Of a stretch of DNA of 64,000 nucleotides, positions 18,824 to 26,995 are shown piece by piece (the stretch's first letter is position 1; every line of letters starts with the position of its first letter). The notes under the pieces are model-generated. The model did no database searches, was not told where the DNA came from, and worked only from the letters and a program-made list of their open reading frames with translations. This DNA comes from SW4 sp042466115 (lineage in GTDB: Bacteria > Pseudomonadota > Alphaproteobacteria > Rhodobacterales > Rhodobacteraceae). The DNA lies in NCBI RefSeq assembly GCF_042466115.1, contig NZ_JAXHBQ010000001.1:1612001-1676000 (forward strand), given 5' to 3'. A program made the position numbers and the translations under genes.

Positions 18824-18859
18824 TGGGACGATTTGCAAGCTTATGGGACGAAGTGCAAG
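18824..18859. promoter_or_regulatory. tandem direct repeat, candidate AraC-type operator
   Basis: Two 16-base units, TGGGACGATTTGCAAG (18824-18839) and TGGGACGAAGTGCAAG (18844-18859), agree at 14 of 16 positions and are 20 bases apart, two turns on the same face of the helix. This is the arrangement bound by the two helix-turn-helix units of AraC dimers. It lies between the regulator gene and the cupin operon. Confidence 0.6.
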
Positions 18860-18963
18860 TTGCCGCCCGGCTTCGCGGCAATCACATTCAAGGCAACGCA
18901 CATTCGAGGGCCTACCAAGCCCGAATTTTACCAACCCCGTTCACCAACCAAGGAGCTACCAAA

Positions 18964-19410
18964 ATGTCTCACCTCAAAACGATCCTCGCCAGTCTTGGCC
19001 TTGCTGTGATCGCATCCCTTCCTGTCGCCGCGCAGGACCGCTTTCCCGATCAAATGGTGCGCACACCGGCCGAGGATATCCCTTGGCAACCCTTGTTTCC
19101 GGGGGTCGAGGCCTACGCGCTCTATGGCGGTCTGGGTCAGGGCGTGGCGACGGCCTTCATCGCCCGAACCGACCCCGGTCAGTCCATGGCAATCCCGCAC
19201 ACGCATTCGGACGGGTATTGGGGTTTCATCCTGGCGGGCAGCCATCAGCATTGGGAGATGTCGGAACCCGATCAGGGGCCGGTCCTCACGGCAGGATCAA
19301 GCTGGTATCAGCCCGCCGATGTGCCCCATGCAGACCTGTGCGTCGGGCCGGAGCATTGCATCACGCTTGTGGTCTTTGAAGAGAGCGCTGACTTCATTCC
19401 GGTTCAGTAA
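18964..19410 (+). CDS. secreted cupin-domain protein
   Basis: This 148-residue protein begins with a signal peptide (MSHLKTILASLGLAVIASLP, cleavage after VAAQ or nearby), followed by a single cupin barrel. Candidate metal ligands are in IPHTHSDGYWGFILAG and DVPHADLC. Such small exported cupins often sense or bind a small ligand or act as dioxygenase-like enzymes; the role here is unknown. The ATG has a strong SD (AAGGAGCTACCAAA). It is the first gene of the AraC-linked operon; a hairpin separates it from the next gene. Confidence 0.75.
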   Translation: MSHLKTILASLGLAVIASLPVAAQDRFPDQMVRTPAEDIPWQPLFPGVEAYALYGGLGQGVATAFIARTDPGQSMAIPHTHSDGYWGFILAGSHQHWEMSEPDQGPVLTAGSSWYQPADVPHADLCVGPEHCITLVVFEESADFIPVQ

Positions 19411-19420
19411 CTCAATGATG

Positions 19421-19452
19421 GCCGCGTGCGTCCATCCCTAGACGGACGCGGC
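19421..19452 (+). promoter_or_regulatory. intercistronic stem-loop after the cupin gene
   Basis: GCCGCGT (19421-19427) pairs with ACGCGGC (19446-19452), and CGTC (19429-19432) with GACG (19441-19444), around one G-G mismatch and an 8-base loop. No T-run follows. It probably protects the cupin mRNA or reduces readthrough. Confidence 0.5.
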
Positions 19453-19496
19453 GCTGTTCGCCAGTCCTCCTTCACATATAGCAGAAAGAGCCCAAA

Positions 19497-20024
19497 ATGA
19501 CCGATGATCCCTATCGCACACGCGTCAACGCGCTGGCCGTTATCAGCGCGGCCGCGTTCTTCGGCGCCAATCTTTTCATCGGGCTGTCGATGGGGGTCTA
19601 TTGGCTGGCGCTCACGCCCGCACATTTTGTCACCCAGTTCTTTCCCCAGTTCAGCAGTTTCCTCTACACGATCATGCCGCTGTTCTTATTGATGCCGGTG
19701 GGCCTGATCCTGTCGGCCCGGCTCGATTGGCAGAATGCCCCGGCGCGCTACAACTGGGTCATCGCGCTTTGGCTCTATCTTGCGGTCTCGCTGATCACGG
19801 TGTTCTTCCACATGCCGCTCAACGTGAGGCTCGCAGAAGCGGTCGGCTCACCGGTAGCGGATACCCTGTCTTTCTACACGGGCATCGCGCTGGTCGGGCC
19901 GGTCACGGACGAAAATGCGGGCACAATCCGCGCGCTTTGGTTGCTGGGCCATATTCCGCGCGTCTTTATCACTCTCGCCTTGCCGATCTACGCATTGCGG
20001 GCCGTCACCGCCGGTTTGCGCTGA
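19497..20024 (+). CDS. four-helix membrane protein of unknown function (DUF1772-like)
   Basis: This 175-residue protein has four hydrophobic segments (about residues 12-38, 56-76, 87-107 and 147-170). A polar loop after the third helix carries FHMPLNVRL. The helix spacing and the short Asn-containing loop recall DUF1772 proteins, some of which act on small aromatic compounds, but the resemblance is by eye only. It is followed one base later by the hydrolase gene, so the two are co-translated. Confidence 0.6.
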   Translation: MTDDPYRTRVNALAVISAAAFFGANLFIGLSMGVYWLALTPAHFVTQFFPQFSSFLYTIMPLFLLMPVGLILSARLDWQNAPARYNWVIALWLYLAVSLITVFFHMPLNVRLAEAVGSPVADTLSFYTGIALVGPVTDENAGTIRALWLLGHIPRVFITLALPIYALRAVTAGLR

Positions 20025-20025
20025 C

Positions 20026-20883
20026 ATGAACCTTAAGTTCTGCACAATCGACGGCCTTCAGATCAGATACGCCACCGCACGCAATTCCGGCAAGCCGCAG
20101 GTCGTCCTGACCTCGCCGCAACCGATGAGTATCCTGACCTATGAGGCGTGGTGGGATCGCTTGGCCGAAAAGTTCGATGTTGTGGCTGTGGACCTGCCAA
20201 ACCATGGCGGCTCCGATGCCGCACGGCATGTCACGACCGTCAGTCAGCATGCCGACTTTTTCGGTAAAATTCTTGATCATTTCGACCTCGGTCATCCCCA
20301 TTTCATTGGCCCTGATATCGGCACGCCAATGGCGCTGCGATACATGGCCGCTTCACCGCGCCGATTGAAATCCGCAACGGTCGGTGACGCAGGCTGTGTC
20401 GGGGTTGTCGAAGGCGCGTGGCTGTTCAGAGGGTTGGTCTACTCCCGCATAATCCAACTTGCGACACTGTCAGCCGGTGGCGCCATCGGAGGGCGCATCT
20501 ATTGCGCAGCGGCAAATGCGATTGGCTACCGGCTCAGCCGCCCCACGGCCGCCGCCAAGGCCGATTATCTGGCAGGGTCGTTGAAATTTGCAAAGCTCAG
20601 GGGGCAAGTTGGATACCTTGCAAGCTATCCAAACGAGACACCTCAACTTCAGGACGCCGCCTTGAAGATCGAAACACCTGTGCAAGTGCTGCACGGCGAG
20701 TTTGATACTTTCGTGTCAGTCTTTAATTCAAGGCGGCTGGATGACCTGCTGCCCAACAGCCGCTTTGCCATCATAGAAGGAGCTGCTCACTACGCATGGG
20801 AGGACGCTGCCGAAGACTATCTGGCGCGCGTCCTGACCTTCATCGCCGAAGTCGAAAGCAACAATAAGGAAGTGATTCAATGA
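20026..20883 (+). CDS. alpha/beta hydrolase with an aspartate nucleophile elbow
   Basis: The protein has 285 residues. The nucleophile elbow reads FIGPDIGTPMALRY: the Gly-x-Asp-x-Gly form seen in haloalkane dehalogenases, fluoroacetate dehalogenase and epoxide hydrolases, not the serine of esterases. Candidate acid and histidine are in LHGEFDTFVS and EGAAHYAWED. The usual oxyanion His-Gly-x-Pro is replaced by SPQPMS. The ATG at 20026 is chosen because it follows the previous stop by one base; the frame opens further upstream inside that gene. The substrate is unknown; no signal peptide is seen. Confidence 0.8.
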   Translation: MNLKFCTIDGLQIRYATARNSGKPQVVLTSPQPMSILTYEAWWDRLAEKFDVVAVDLPNHGGSDAARHVTTVSQHADFFGKILDHFDLGHPHFIGPDIGTPMALRYMAASPRRLKSATVGDAGCVGVVEGAWLFRGLVYSRIIQLATLSAGGAIGGRIYCAAANAIGYRLSRPTAAAKADYLAGSLKFAKLRGQVGYLASYPNETPQLQDAALKIETPVQVLHGEFDTFVSVFNSRRLDDLLPNSRFAIIEGAAHYAWEDAAEDYLARVLTFIAEVESNNKEVIQ

Positions 20884-21275
20884 CAATCGAAGCCCTGAGC
20901 ATCCTAATATATGCCATGTTGTTGTTTGCCGTTGTCGTAACCCAAGCCACCTATGCGGGGATCACGGCTGGAAATGCCTTTGGCTTTTCAAATCGTGACG
21001 AACCGCAACCGCGTATGGGGCCGTTCGGCAGGCGGGTCGACAAAACGCTCGCCAACCTCAAGGAAGGCGCGATCATCTATCTACCCCTCGCGGTGATGGC
21101 TGTGGCGCTGGATGTTTCCAACATCTGGACGGTCGTCGCCGCGTTCACCACAATCATCTCGCGGGTGCTTTATGTCCCGATCTTCTTTGCAGGTATCCCC
21201 GTCCTGCGCACAGTGATCTGGGCACCAAGTTTCGTTGCGATGCCAGTCATGGCGTGGGGCATCTTGGTTGGCTAG
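20880..21275 (+). CDS. MAPEG-family membrane protein
   Basis: This 131-residue protein has four predicted membrane helices. GNAFGFSNRDEPQPRMGPFG and GRRVDKTLANLKEGAIIYLP match the MAPEG (membrane-associated, eicosanoid and glutathione metabolism) fold, where such loops bind glutathione in active members. It overlaps the hydrolase gene by four bases (ATGA) and ends the AraC-linked operon. A glutathione-related detoxification role would fit the hydrolase but is inference. Confidence 0.8.
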   Translation: MTIEALSILIYAMLLFAVVVTQATYAGITAGNAFGFSNRDEPQPRMGPFGRRVDKTLANLKEGAIIYLPLAVMAVALDVSNIWTVVAAFTTIISRVLYVPIFFAGIPVLRTVIWAPSFVAMPVMAWGILVG

Positions 21276-21474
21276 GGCAGCGAAGCCTTCCTGAACCTGT
21301 GTTGATGATGAACTGCGTAAAACTCTTAGAAACTGGTGTGAGCAAAACCGGACGTTCGTCGGTTGCGCAGCATCGGTGATTCTGAACTCGAAGCGGTCCT
21401 TCACTGCATTTGCAAACCAACCCTTAACAAGCGTTAACAAAACCGGAAGCGCGGTGCGTTAACCACGACTATAA

Positions 21475-21529
21475 CCATACCTCAGCCATACGGTTTCCAT
21501 ACGCTTTCCAGACGGCTTCCATACGCGGC
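21475..21529. repeat. five tandem 11-bp repeats
   Basis: Five consecutive 11-base units read CCATACCTCAG, CCATACGGTTT, CCATACGCTTT, CCAGACGGCTT and CCATACGCGGC. They lie in the 318-base gap between the convergent MAPEG and hemF genes. The period is close to one helical turn. The same gap has four copies of GCGTTAA (21431, 21456, 21548, 21583). No gene is seen in the gap. Confidence 0.75.
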
Positions 21530-21593
21530 AAACCCCAACAAATACGGGCGTTAACCTCTGATTCGCCGCACTGGGACATCGGGCGTTAAGCCA

Positions 21594-22490
21594 TCACACC
21601 CATTTCGCCATCGGTGGCAGGCTCATCAGCACCGCATTGGCGTCATGGCCCGTCTCCAACCCAAATTTGGTGCCGCGGTCATAGACAAGGTTGTATTCCG
21701 CATAAAGCCCGCGATGCACCAGTTGCGCATCCTTGTCGGCGGCGCCCCATTCCATGTTACGGCGGGCTTCCACGCAGGGCAAAAACGCGGGCAGGAACGC
21801 GCGGCCGATGTCCTGGGTCAGGGCGAAATCCGCGGCCCAATCACCGGTGCAATGATCATCCATGAAAATGCCGCCGACACCGCGTGCGCGACCACGGTGC
21901 GGGATGTAAAAATAGTCGTCCGCCCAAGCCTTTAGCCGCGGATAATGCCCGTCCCCATGCGGATCAAGATGCGCCTTTTGAACGGCGTGGAAATGCGCCG
22001 TGTCCTCGGCGTATTCGATGCAGGGGTTCAGATCCGATCCGCCCCCGAACCACCATGCATGCGGTGTCCAGAACATCCGTGTATTCATATGCACCGCAGG
22101 TGTGTGCGGGCTCTGCATATGCGCCACCAACGAAATGCCGGACGCCCAGAACCGCGGATCATCGGCCATGCCATCCAGCCCCTTGCGTGCCGCCATCGCC
22201 GCCTGCGCGCGCGGCCCCAAGGTGCCATAGACGGTCGAGATATTGACCCCGACCTTTTCAAATACACGGCCCCCCCGCATGACGCTCATCAGCCCGCCAC
22301 CGGCGTCCGATCCGTCATCACTGGCGCGTGTCGTTTCGCTCACCTCGAACCGGCCAGCGGGGGCATCTGCAAAAGGGCCCACCGTCTGGCTGTCTTCAAG
22401 GGTTTGAAATGCCGTAACAATTTCATCGCGCAGCGTCTTGAACCATGCGGCCGCCTGCGTCTTTTGCGATTCCATTGCGTCTTCAACCAT
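21594..22490 (-). CDS. hemF: oxygen-dependent coproporphyrinogen III oxidase
   Basis: The 298-residue sequence carries HemF motifs: GGRVFEKVGVN, VAHMQSPHTPAVHMNTRMFW, WWFGGGSDLNPCI, YFYIPHRGRARGVGGIFMDD and YNLVYDRGTKFGLETG. It converts coproporphyrinogen III to protoporphyrinogen IX using oxygen, following HemE in the pathway. Either the first Met or MESQKTQ five residues on could be the start. Confidence 0.96.
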   Translation of the reverse strand: MVEDAMESQKTQAAAWFKTLRDEIVTAFQTLEDSQTVGPFADAPAGRFEVSETTRASDDGSDAGGGLMSVMRGGRVFEKVGVNISTVYGTLGPRAQAAMAARKGLDGMADDPRFWASGISLVAHMQSPHTPAVHMNTRMFWTPHAWWFGGGSDLNPCIEYAEDTAHFHAVQKAHLDPHGDGHYPRLKAWADDYFYIPHRGRARGVGGIFMDDHCTGDWAADFALTQDIGRAFLPAFLPCVEARRNMEWGAADKDAQLVHRGLYAEYNLVYDRGTKFGLETGHDANAVLMSLPPMAKWV

Positions 22491-22572
22491 GCCCGTGGCT
22501 CCCTGTTATTGCATAACAATTGCGAATATCATCCCTTGTGGCGATCGACCACCGACGAATAAGGATCTGCCC

Positions 22573-22959
22573 ATGCGCGCGCCCGTTTTGCTAGTCCCCC
22601 TTCTTGCCCTCGTGGCCTGCGCCACCCCGCGCGAACAATGCATCAATCAAGGCACTCGCGACTTGCGCGTCATCAACAGCCTGATCAGCGAAACCCAAGG
22701 CAACCTGTCACGCGGCTATGCCCTTGCGGAACAACAGGAAGTTCGTGTTTTGCGCAGGTCGTGCGAAGGCACGAATGCGGACGGATCAACATTTCGCTTT
22801 CCCTGCGAGGAAACCGAAACCTTTACGCGCAATGTCCCCGTTGCAATTGATCTGAACGCCGAACGGGCCAAGCTGCGCTCGCTTCAGGAACGTCAGGTGC
22901 AGGAACAGCGCCGCGCCCGGGCCGCAACCCAGCAGTGCATTGCGATACATCCTGAATGA
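22573..22959 (+). CDS. small lipoprotein of unknown function
   Basis: This 128-residue protein has a lipoprotein signal, MRAPVLLVPLLALVAC, with the lipobox LVAC giving an acylated cysteine at residue 16. The mature part is Cys-rich (CINQ, RRSCEG, FPCEETETF, TQQCIAI) with an Arg/Gln-rich coiled segment near the end. It would sit in the inner or outer membrane facing the periplasm. Its stop codon abuts that of the SDR gene on the other strand with no base between. Confidence 0.75.
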   Translation: MRAPVLLVPLLALVACATPREQCINQGTRDLRVINSLISETQGNLSRGYALAEQQEVRVLRRSCEGTNADGSTFRFPCEETETFTRNVPVAIDLNAERAKLRSLQERQVQEQRRARAATQQCIAIHPE

Positions 22960-23760
22960 TCAGTGCGCGGGCGCGACCACCGGATCAATCAAGGTGCGTC
23001 CGCCGTCCACTGTCACGATCTGACCGGTGACAAAGCTGGATGCATCAGACGCCAGATATTGCACCGCATCGGACACTTCACCGGGCCCCGCGATCCGGTT
23101 CAGGGGGGTGTGTTCAATGATATCGTCACGAAAGTCGTCATTGTCGCGCAGGCAGTCTTTCAAACTGCCACTCATCACCGACCCGAAGGCAACGGCATTC
23201 ACACGAATCCGTTCCGGCGCAAGCGCCACGGCAAGCGAACGTGTCATCTGGTCCAGCGCCGCCGTGCTGACAGAATAGGCCAGCAATTTGGGATGCGTGC
23301 GCCGCGCCGCAATCGACGACAGGTTGATGATTGATCCGGCCGGACCTTCGTCCTGGTCCTCGGCCTGTTTGATCATTCGCTTGGCAATGGCCTGGCTTAG
23401 GCGCAGTGATGTCATCAGGTTCTGCTGCAACAGCATGTCCACGCCGTCTTCATCAGGATCCAGCGCATCCGCAACAACCATCTGGCGCGAGGCATTGACC
23501 AGAATATCGACACGCTCAAACGCGTCAATCGTGGCCGAAAGCAGGTTCGCAATCGTCAGCTTTTCGCGCAAATCGCCAGCAAAAATGCGAAAGGAACCGC
23601 CCTCCTCGCTTTCGCCCACTTCCTTGAGCAAGGCATCCTCGTCCATATCGGCAAAGATCACATTCGCACCTTCCGCCAGAAAATGCCGCCCGATGGCAAG
23701 GCCGACACCGTTTGCCGCACCTGTGACGATGGCGGTCTTGCCAGCAATGGAAAATGACAT
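22960..23760 (-). CDS. SDR-family protein lacking the catalytic lysine
   Basis: This 266-residue short-chain dehydrogenase/reductase fold has the nucleotide motif TGAANGVGLAIG, the FADMD acidic turn, and LVNAS. The catalytic region reads INLSSIAARR then LLAYSVSTAALDQM: serine and tyrosine are kept, but the Tyr-x-x-x-Lys lysine is threonine. C-terminal RIRVNAVAFGSV and GQIVTVDGGRTL are canonical. It may have altered or no dehydrogenase activity. The substrate is unknown. Confidence 0.85.
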   Translation of the reverse strand: MSFSIAGKTAIVTGAANGVGLAIGRHFLAEGANVIFADMDEDALLKEVGESEEGGSFRIFAGDLREKLTIANLLSATIDAFERVDILVNASRQMVVADALDPDEDGVDMLLQQNLMTSLRLSQAIAKRMIKQAEDQDEGPAGSIINLSSIAARRTHPKLLAYSVSTAALDQMTRSLAVALAPERIRVNAVAFGSVMSGSLKDCLRDNDDFRDDIIEHTPLNRIAGPGEVSDAVQYLASDASSFVTGQIVTVDGGRTLIDPVVAPAH

Positions 23761-23799
23761 GGGGGTCTCCTGATTCCCGAAAGGAAACGCTAGTTGATT

Positions 23800-24780
23800 T
23801 TATCGCGCGGGGCGAGAGGCATGAAAAACCTTGAACGCCCCGTCCTGCGCGATCTGGGCGACGTCACGAAACGCGGCTTTCAACGGCGCCTCGTAGGGAA
23901 GTTGCCGGTTGGCAACCAACCACAACGCGCCGCGCGGAGTCAGCATCTTTGCAGCCGCCGCGATAAACGCCTGCCCCAGCGCGGGTTCAGCCGCGCGTCC
24001 TGTATGAAACGGCGGATTGCAGATCACATGATCAAATGGCGTTGCAGGCCGGAACGTCGTGGCATCGGCCCAATGAAACAAGGCGCGCTGGTCGGTCACG
24101 TTTTGGCGGGCGCAATCCAGCGCAAGTGCCTCGGCCTCGATCAGTTCAATCGCAGTGATCCCCGCACGGTCCAGCATCTGTGCTGACAGATAACCCCAAC
24201 CCGCCCCAAGGTCGCCAACACGGCCCTTCATCTTGGGTGGCAGGTTCTCGACCAAAAGCGCAGACCCGCGATCAACCGACCCTTCGGAAAAGACGCCAGC
24301 CGTGGTGACAAAACCATGCGCGCCCTTTGCAGGCGCGGGAGCCACCCAATCGGCAAATACATCGCTGGCGCGGAACCAGAAACAGCGTCCATGTGCCTTG
24401 GTCACACTGGCAACATCACCCAACCGCTTGCGCGCTTCTTTGAACAGGCTATCAACGCCATCGGTCTTGTTGCCGTCCACAATGATCAACCCATCCGGCG
24501 TCAGCGCACAGGCGCGCGCAACCATATCGCGCGCCAGCGCCTTGGCACGTGGCACAACGACAACAACAGCGCTTGCAGCATCCGGCAGATCAGCGGAAAC
24601 CGGAAAGCCCGCAGCGGCCCAATAGTCAAAATCAGGGCGGAACCCCTGCACCACCTGCACCCGATCACGGGGCAAATCCCCCAGAGCATAGGTTGCAGGC
24701 GGGCGCATCACGGCGATCACACCATCGTCAGGCAGGACCAATCCGCCATCAAGGGCTGTGCTAAGGCGTGAAACGGACAT
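23800..24780 (-). CDS. class I methyltransferase, RsmC-like
   Basis: The protein has 326 residues with a weak N-terminal half and a C-terminal methyltransferase-small domain: VGDLGAGWGYLSAQML (SAM site) and HVICNPPFHTGR (NPPF, typical of N2-guanine and N6-adenine methylation). This is the layout of 16S rRNA G1207 methyltransferase RsmC. rRNA as substrate is inferred from the architecture. It lies 18 bases downstream of clpS on the same strand. Confidence 0.82.
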   Translation of the reverse strand: MSVSRLSTALDGGLVLPDDGVIAVMRPPATYALGDLPRDRVQVVQGFRPDFDYWAAAGFPVSADLPDAASAVVVVVPRAKALARDMVARACALTPDGLIIVDGNKTDGVDSLFKEARKRLGDVASVTKAHGRCFWFRASDVFADWVAPAPAKGAHGFVTTAGVFSEGSVDRGSALLVENLPPKMKGRVGDLGAGWGYLSAQMLDRAGITAIELIEAEALALDCARQNVTDQRALFHWADATTFRPATPFDHVICNPPFHTGRAAEPALGQAFIAAAAKMLTPRGALWLVANRQLPYEAPLKAAFRDVAQIAQDGAFKVFHASRPAR

Positions 24781-24798
24781 GGGAAACGGCCCGCGGGC

Positions 24799-25161
24799 CT
24801 ATTCCTTTTCCATCGTGCATTGCAGTGGATGTTCGTGGCGGGCGGCGAAATCCATCACCAGCGCAACCTTGGTCTCGGCAATCTCGTGACTATAGACACC
24901 GACCACGGCAAGCCCCTTTTTGTGGACCGTCAACATCAATTCAAACGACTGCGCATGCGACATGCCAAAGAACCGTTCCAACACATGCACGACAAATTCC
25001 ATCGGCGTGTAGTCGTCATTCAGGATCATGACCTTATACATCGGCGGACGCTTGGTCTTTTGACGCGTCTCGAGTTTGACGCCGATGTCACCATCGCCGT
25101 CATCATCGTTCTTGGCCATCTTCAAAACGTCGGCGGGCATGGGGTTCCTGAAATCAGTCAT
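24799..25161 (-). CDS. clpS: ATP-dependent Clp protease adaptor
   Basis: This 120-residue protein has the ClpS core: PPMYKVMILNDDYTPMEFVV, VLERFFGMSHAQSFELML, VHKKGLAVVGVYSHEIAETK. It hands N-degron substrates to ClpAP, binding ClpA through its flexible N-terminus. No SD is visible, and a TATATA (25172-25177) lies ten bases upstream, so the transcript may have a very short leader. Confidence 0.95.
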   Translation of the reverse strand: MTDFRNPMPADVLKMAKNDDDGDGDIGVKLETRQKTKRPPMYKVMILNDDYTPMEFVVHVLERFFGMSHAQSFELMLTVHKKGLAVVGVYSHEIAETKVALVMDFAARHEHPLQCTMEKE

Positions 25162-25483
25162 CGCTGGGCTTTATATAACCGTGCGTGCCCACATGAAAAG
25201 GGGCCGTTTTCGGGGGGGCATCGGTTGACAGCGATGGCCCGCCCGCCTGCGAATATGCAACGCGAACAGCAAATCGGGCGGCGCGCCCAAATTCTGCCAC
25301 ATTCGCCTATCTAGCGCAGACCGGGTAGGTTTGCCCCTAAATATGCCATCTGAGGTTTAAGAGCGACACCAAAGTCTTTGAAATTAGGGTATTTTCTGAA
25401 ACGCAAACTCGTGCTAATGTTCGTTCAAATCAAAGGTGCCATCAAAAAACAGGCGCCACGAGGCAGTAGAACGAGGCAGTGTC
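25162..25483. other. gap between clpS and the carboxypeptidase gene
   Basis: No convincing gene or RNA is seen here. Near clpS there is a TATATA that may serve as its -10. The stretch 25320-25440 is AT-richer than its surroundings and probably carries the promoter of the D-Ala-D-Ala carboxypeptidase gene; no clear -35/-10 pair could be fixed. Confidence 0.5.
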
Positions 25484-26938
25484 GTGAAACGACGTTTGGG
25501 ACACCCGGCATTAACCGGGATATTACTTCTGTTTGTGATGGTGATGGCGGCTTTGGCTCCCCTGGCCAGTCGCGCCGCACCCTATGCAGCGATGGTCATG
25601 GATGCCCGCACCGGAGAAGTGCTCCATTCGCGCAATGCCGACACGCGGCTGCATCCCGCATCGCTGACCAAGATGATGACGCTGTATCTTGCCTTTCAGG
25701 CTATCGAAAACGGCGAGATCAGCCTTGATACCGAAGTGACCATCACCCCGCTCGCCGCCAACGAACCCCCATCCAAGCTGGGCCTGCGCGCAGGGCAACG
25801 TATCCGGCTGCGCTATCTGATCCGCGCCGCCGCCGTGAAATCGGCCAATGACGCTGCCACTGCAATCGGGATCGCCCTTGAAGGGAACGAGGCCGCCTTT
25901 GCCCGCCGCATGAACCGCGCCGCCGCCGCCATGGGCATGACCCGCACAACATTCCGCAACGCCCACGGGCTGACCGAAGCAGGGCACCAATCCACCGCGC
26001 GCGACATGACGATCCTTGGCCGCCACGTAATCTACGACTTTCCCCAGTATTATAACCTGTTTTCACGCCGCACCGCCGATGCCGGCATTGCCACCGTCAG
26101 CCACACAAACCGTCGTTTCCTTGACGCCTACCGCGGCGCGGACGGGATCAAGACAGGTTACACCCGCGCGGCAGGCTTTAATCTTGTTGCATCGGCTGAA
26201 CGGGGCAGCGAACGGATCATCGCCACGATGTTTGGCGGTTCATCGACGGCTGCGCGAAATGCACGGGTAACAGAACTGATGGACATGGGCTTTGCCCGCG
26301 CACCGTCACGCGCACCGCTTTCCGCCCCCGACGAGCCAAGTTACGGCGCGATTGCATCCGCGGCCCCCGAACCCGCAGCACCCGGCACCGCTGGCCGCAC
26401 GATACGCGTCAACGGTTTGGTGACACGCAGCCTGCGCCCCATCGCGCGCCCCACACCCGAGGCCGCACCGGAACCCGAATTGCTGCTGGCCAATGCTGAC
26501 GTCATTCAAGACGCCGTCGCCGAAGTGATCGAAGCGCAAGCCGAAGAAATCGCCGCCGTTGCCGCCGAAGTTGCGGCACCCGCCACATCAGAAGCACCAC
26601 CTGCACGGCCCGCAGATCTGGTCATGGCCTCGGCCGACACACCAGCCGCCGCAGCGCCCAGCCAACCCGAAGTCGTCACCCGTATTTCCACATCGGGCGG
26701 GCGTCACTGGGGCATCAATGTCGGGCGCTATAATTCGCGCTATCAGGCCGAACGTGTTCTGCTGCGTGTCGCCCTGAACGAAATGTCCACGCTGGACGGG
26801 TCTTTGCGCCGCGTGAACCAGTCGACGCGCGGGTTTGATGCGAATTTCATGGGGCTGACCCGCGAAACCGCCGATCTAGCCTGTCGCCGCCTGCAAGCGC
26901 GTGGCACCACCTGCTTTATGATCGGGCCATCGTCCTAA
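25484..26938 (+). CDS. D-alanyl-D-alanine carboxypeptidase with C-terminal SPOR domain
   Basis: From the GTG at 25484 the protein has 484 residues. A signal peptide (KRRLGHPALTGILLLFVMVM to ASRA) leads into a penicillin-binding domain with the nucleophile motif SLTK, the SAN motif in VKSANDAATA, and KTGYT. A low-complexity Ala/Pro/Glu linker follows, and residues about 405-484 form a SPOR domain (RHWGINVGRYNSRYQAERVL ... GTTCFMIGPSS), which binds denuded glycan at division sites. It trims pentapeptides in the periplasm. Another GTG at 25436 is possible; the inner one gives a cleaner signal peptide. Confidence 0.9.
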   Translation: MKRRLGHPALTGILLLFVMVMAALAPLASRAAPYAAMVMDARTGEVLHSRNADTRLHPASLTKMMTLYLAFQAIENGEISLDTEVTITPLAANEPPSKLGLRAGQRIRLRYLIRAAAVKSANDAATAIGIALEGNEAAFARRMNRAAAAMGMTRTTFRNAHGLTEAGHQSTARDMTILGRHVIYDFPQYYNLFSRRTADAGIATVSHTNRRFLDAYRGADGIKTGYTRAAGFNLVASAERGSERIIATMFGGSSTAARNARVTELMDMGFARAPSRAPLSAPDEPSYGAIASAAPEPAAPGTAGRTIRVNGLVTRSLRPIARPTPEAAPEPELLLANADVIQDAVAEVIEAQAEEIAAVAAEVAAPATSEAPPARPADLVMASADTPAAAAPSQPEVVTRISTSGGRHWGINVGRYNSRYQAERVLLRVALNEMSTLDGSLRRVNQSTRGFDANFMGLTRETADLACRRLQARGTTCFMIGPSS

Positions 26939-26995
26939 GCGGCTTGCGTTTCACGCCCGCCCCTTCCCTATTAGGGGCATGTGAAAGGGAACCCC

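Noticed and set aside
21475..21529. The short tandem repeats as a CRISPR array
   Set aside because: Units are 11 bases without spacers and vary between copies, and no cas gene is nearby.
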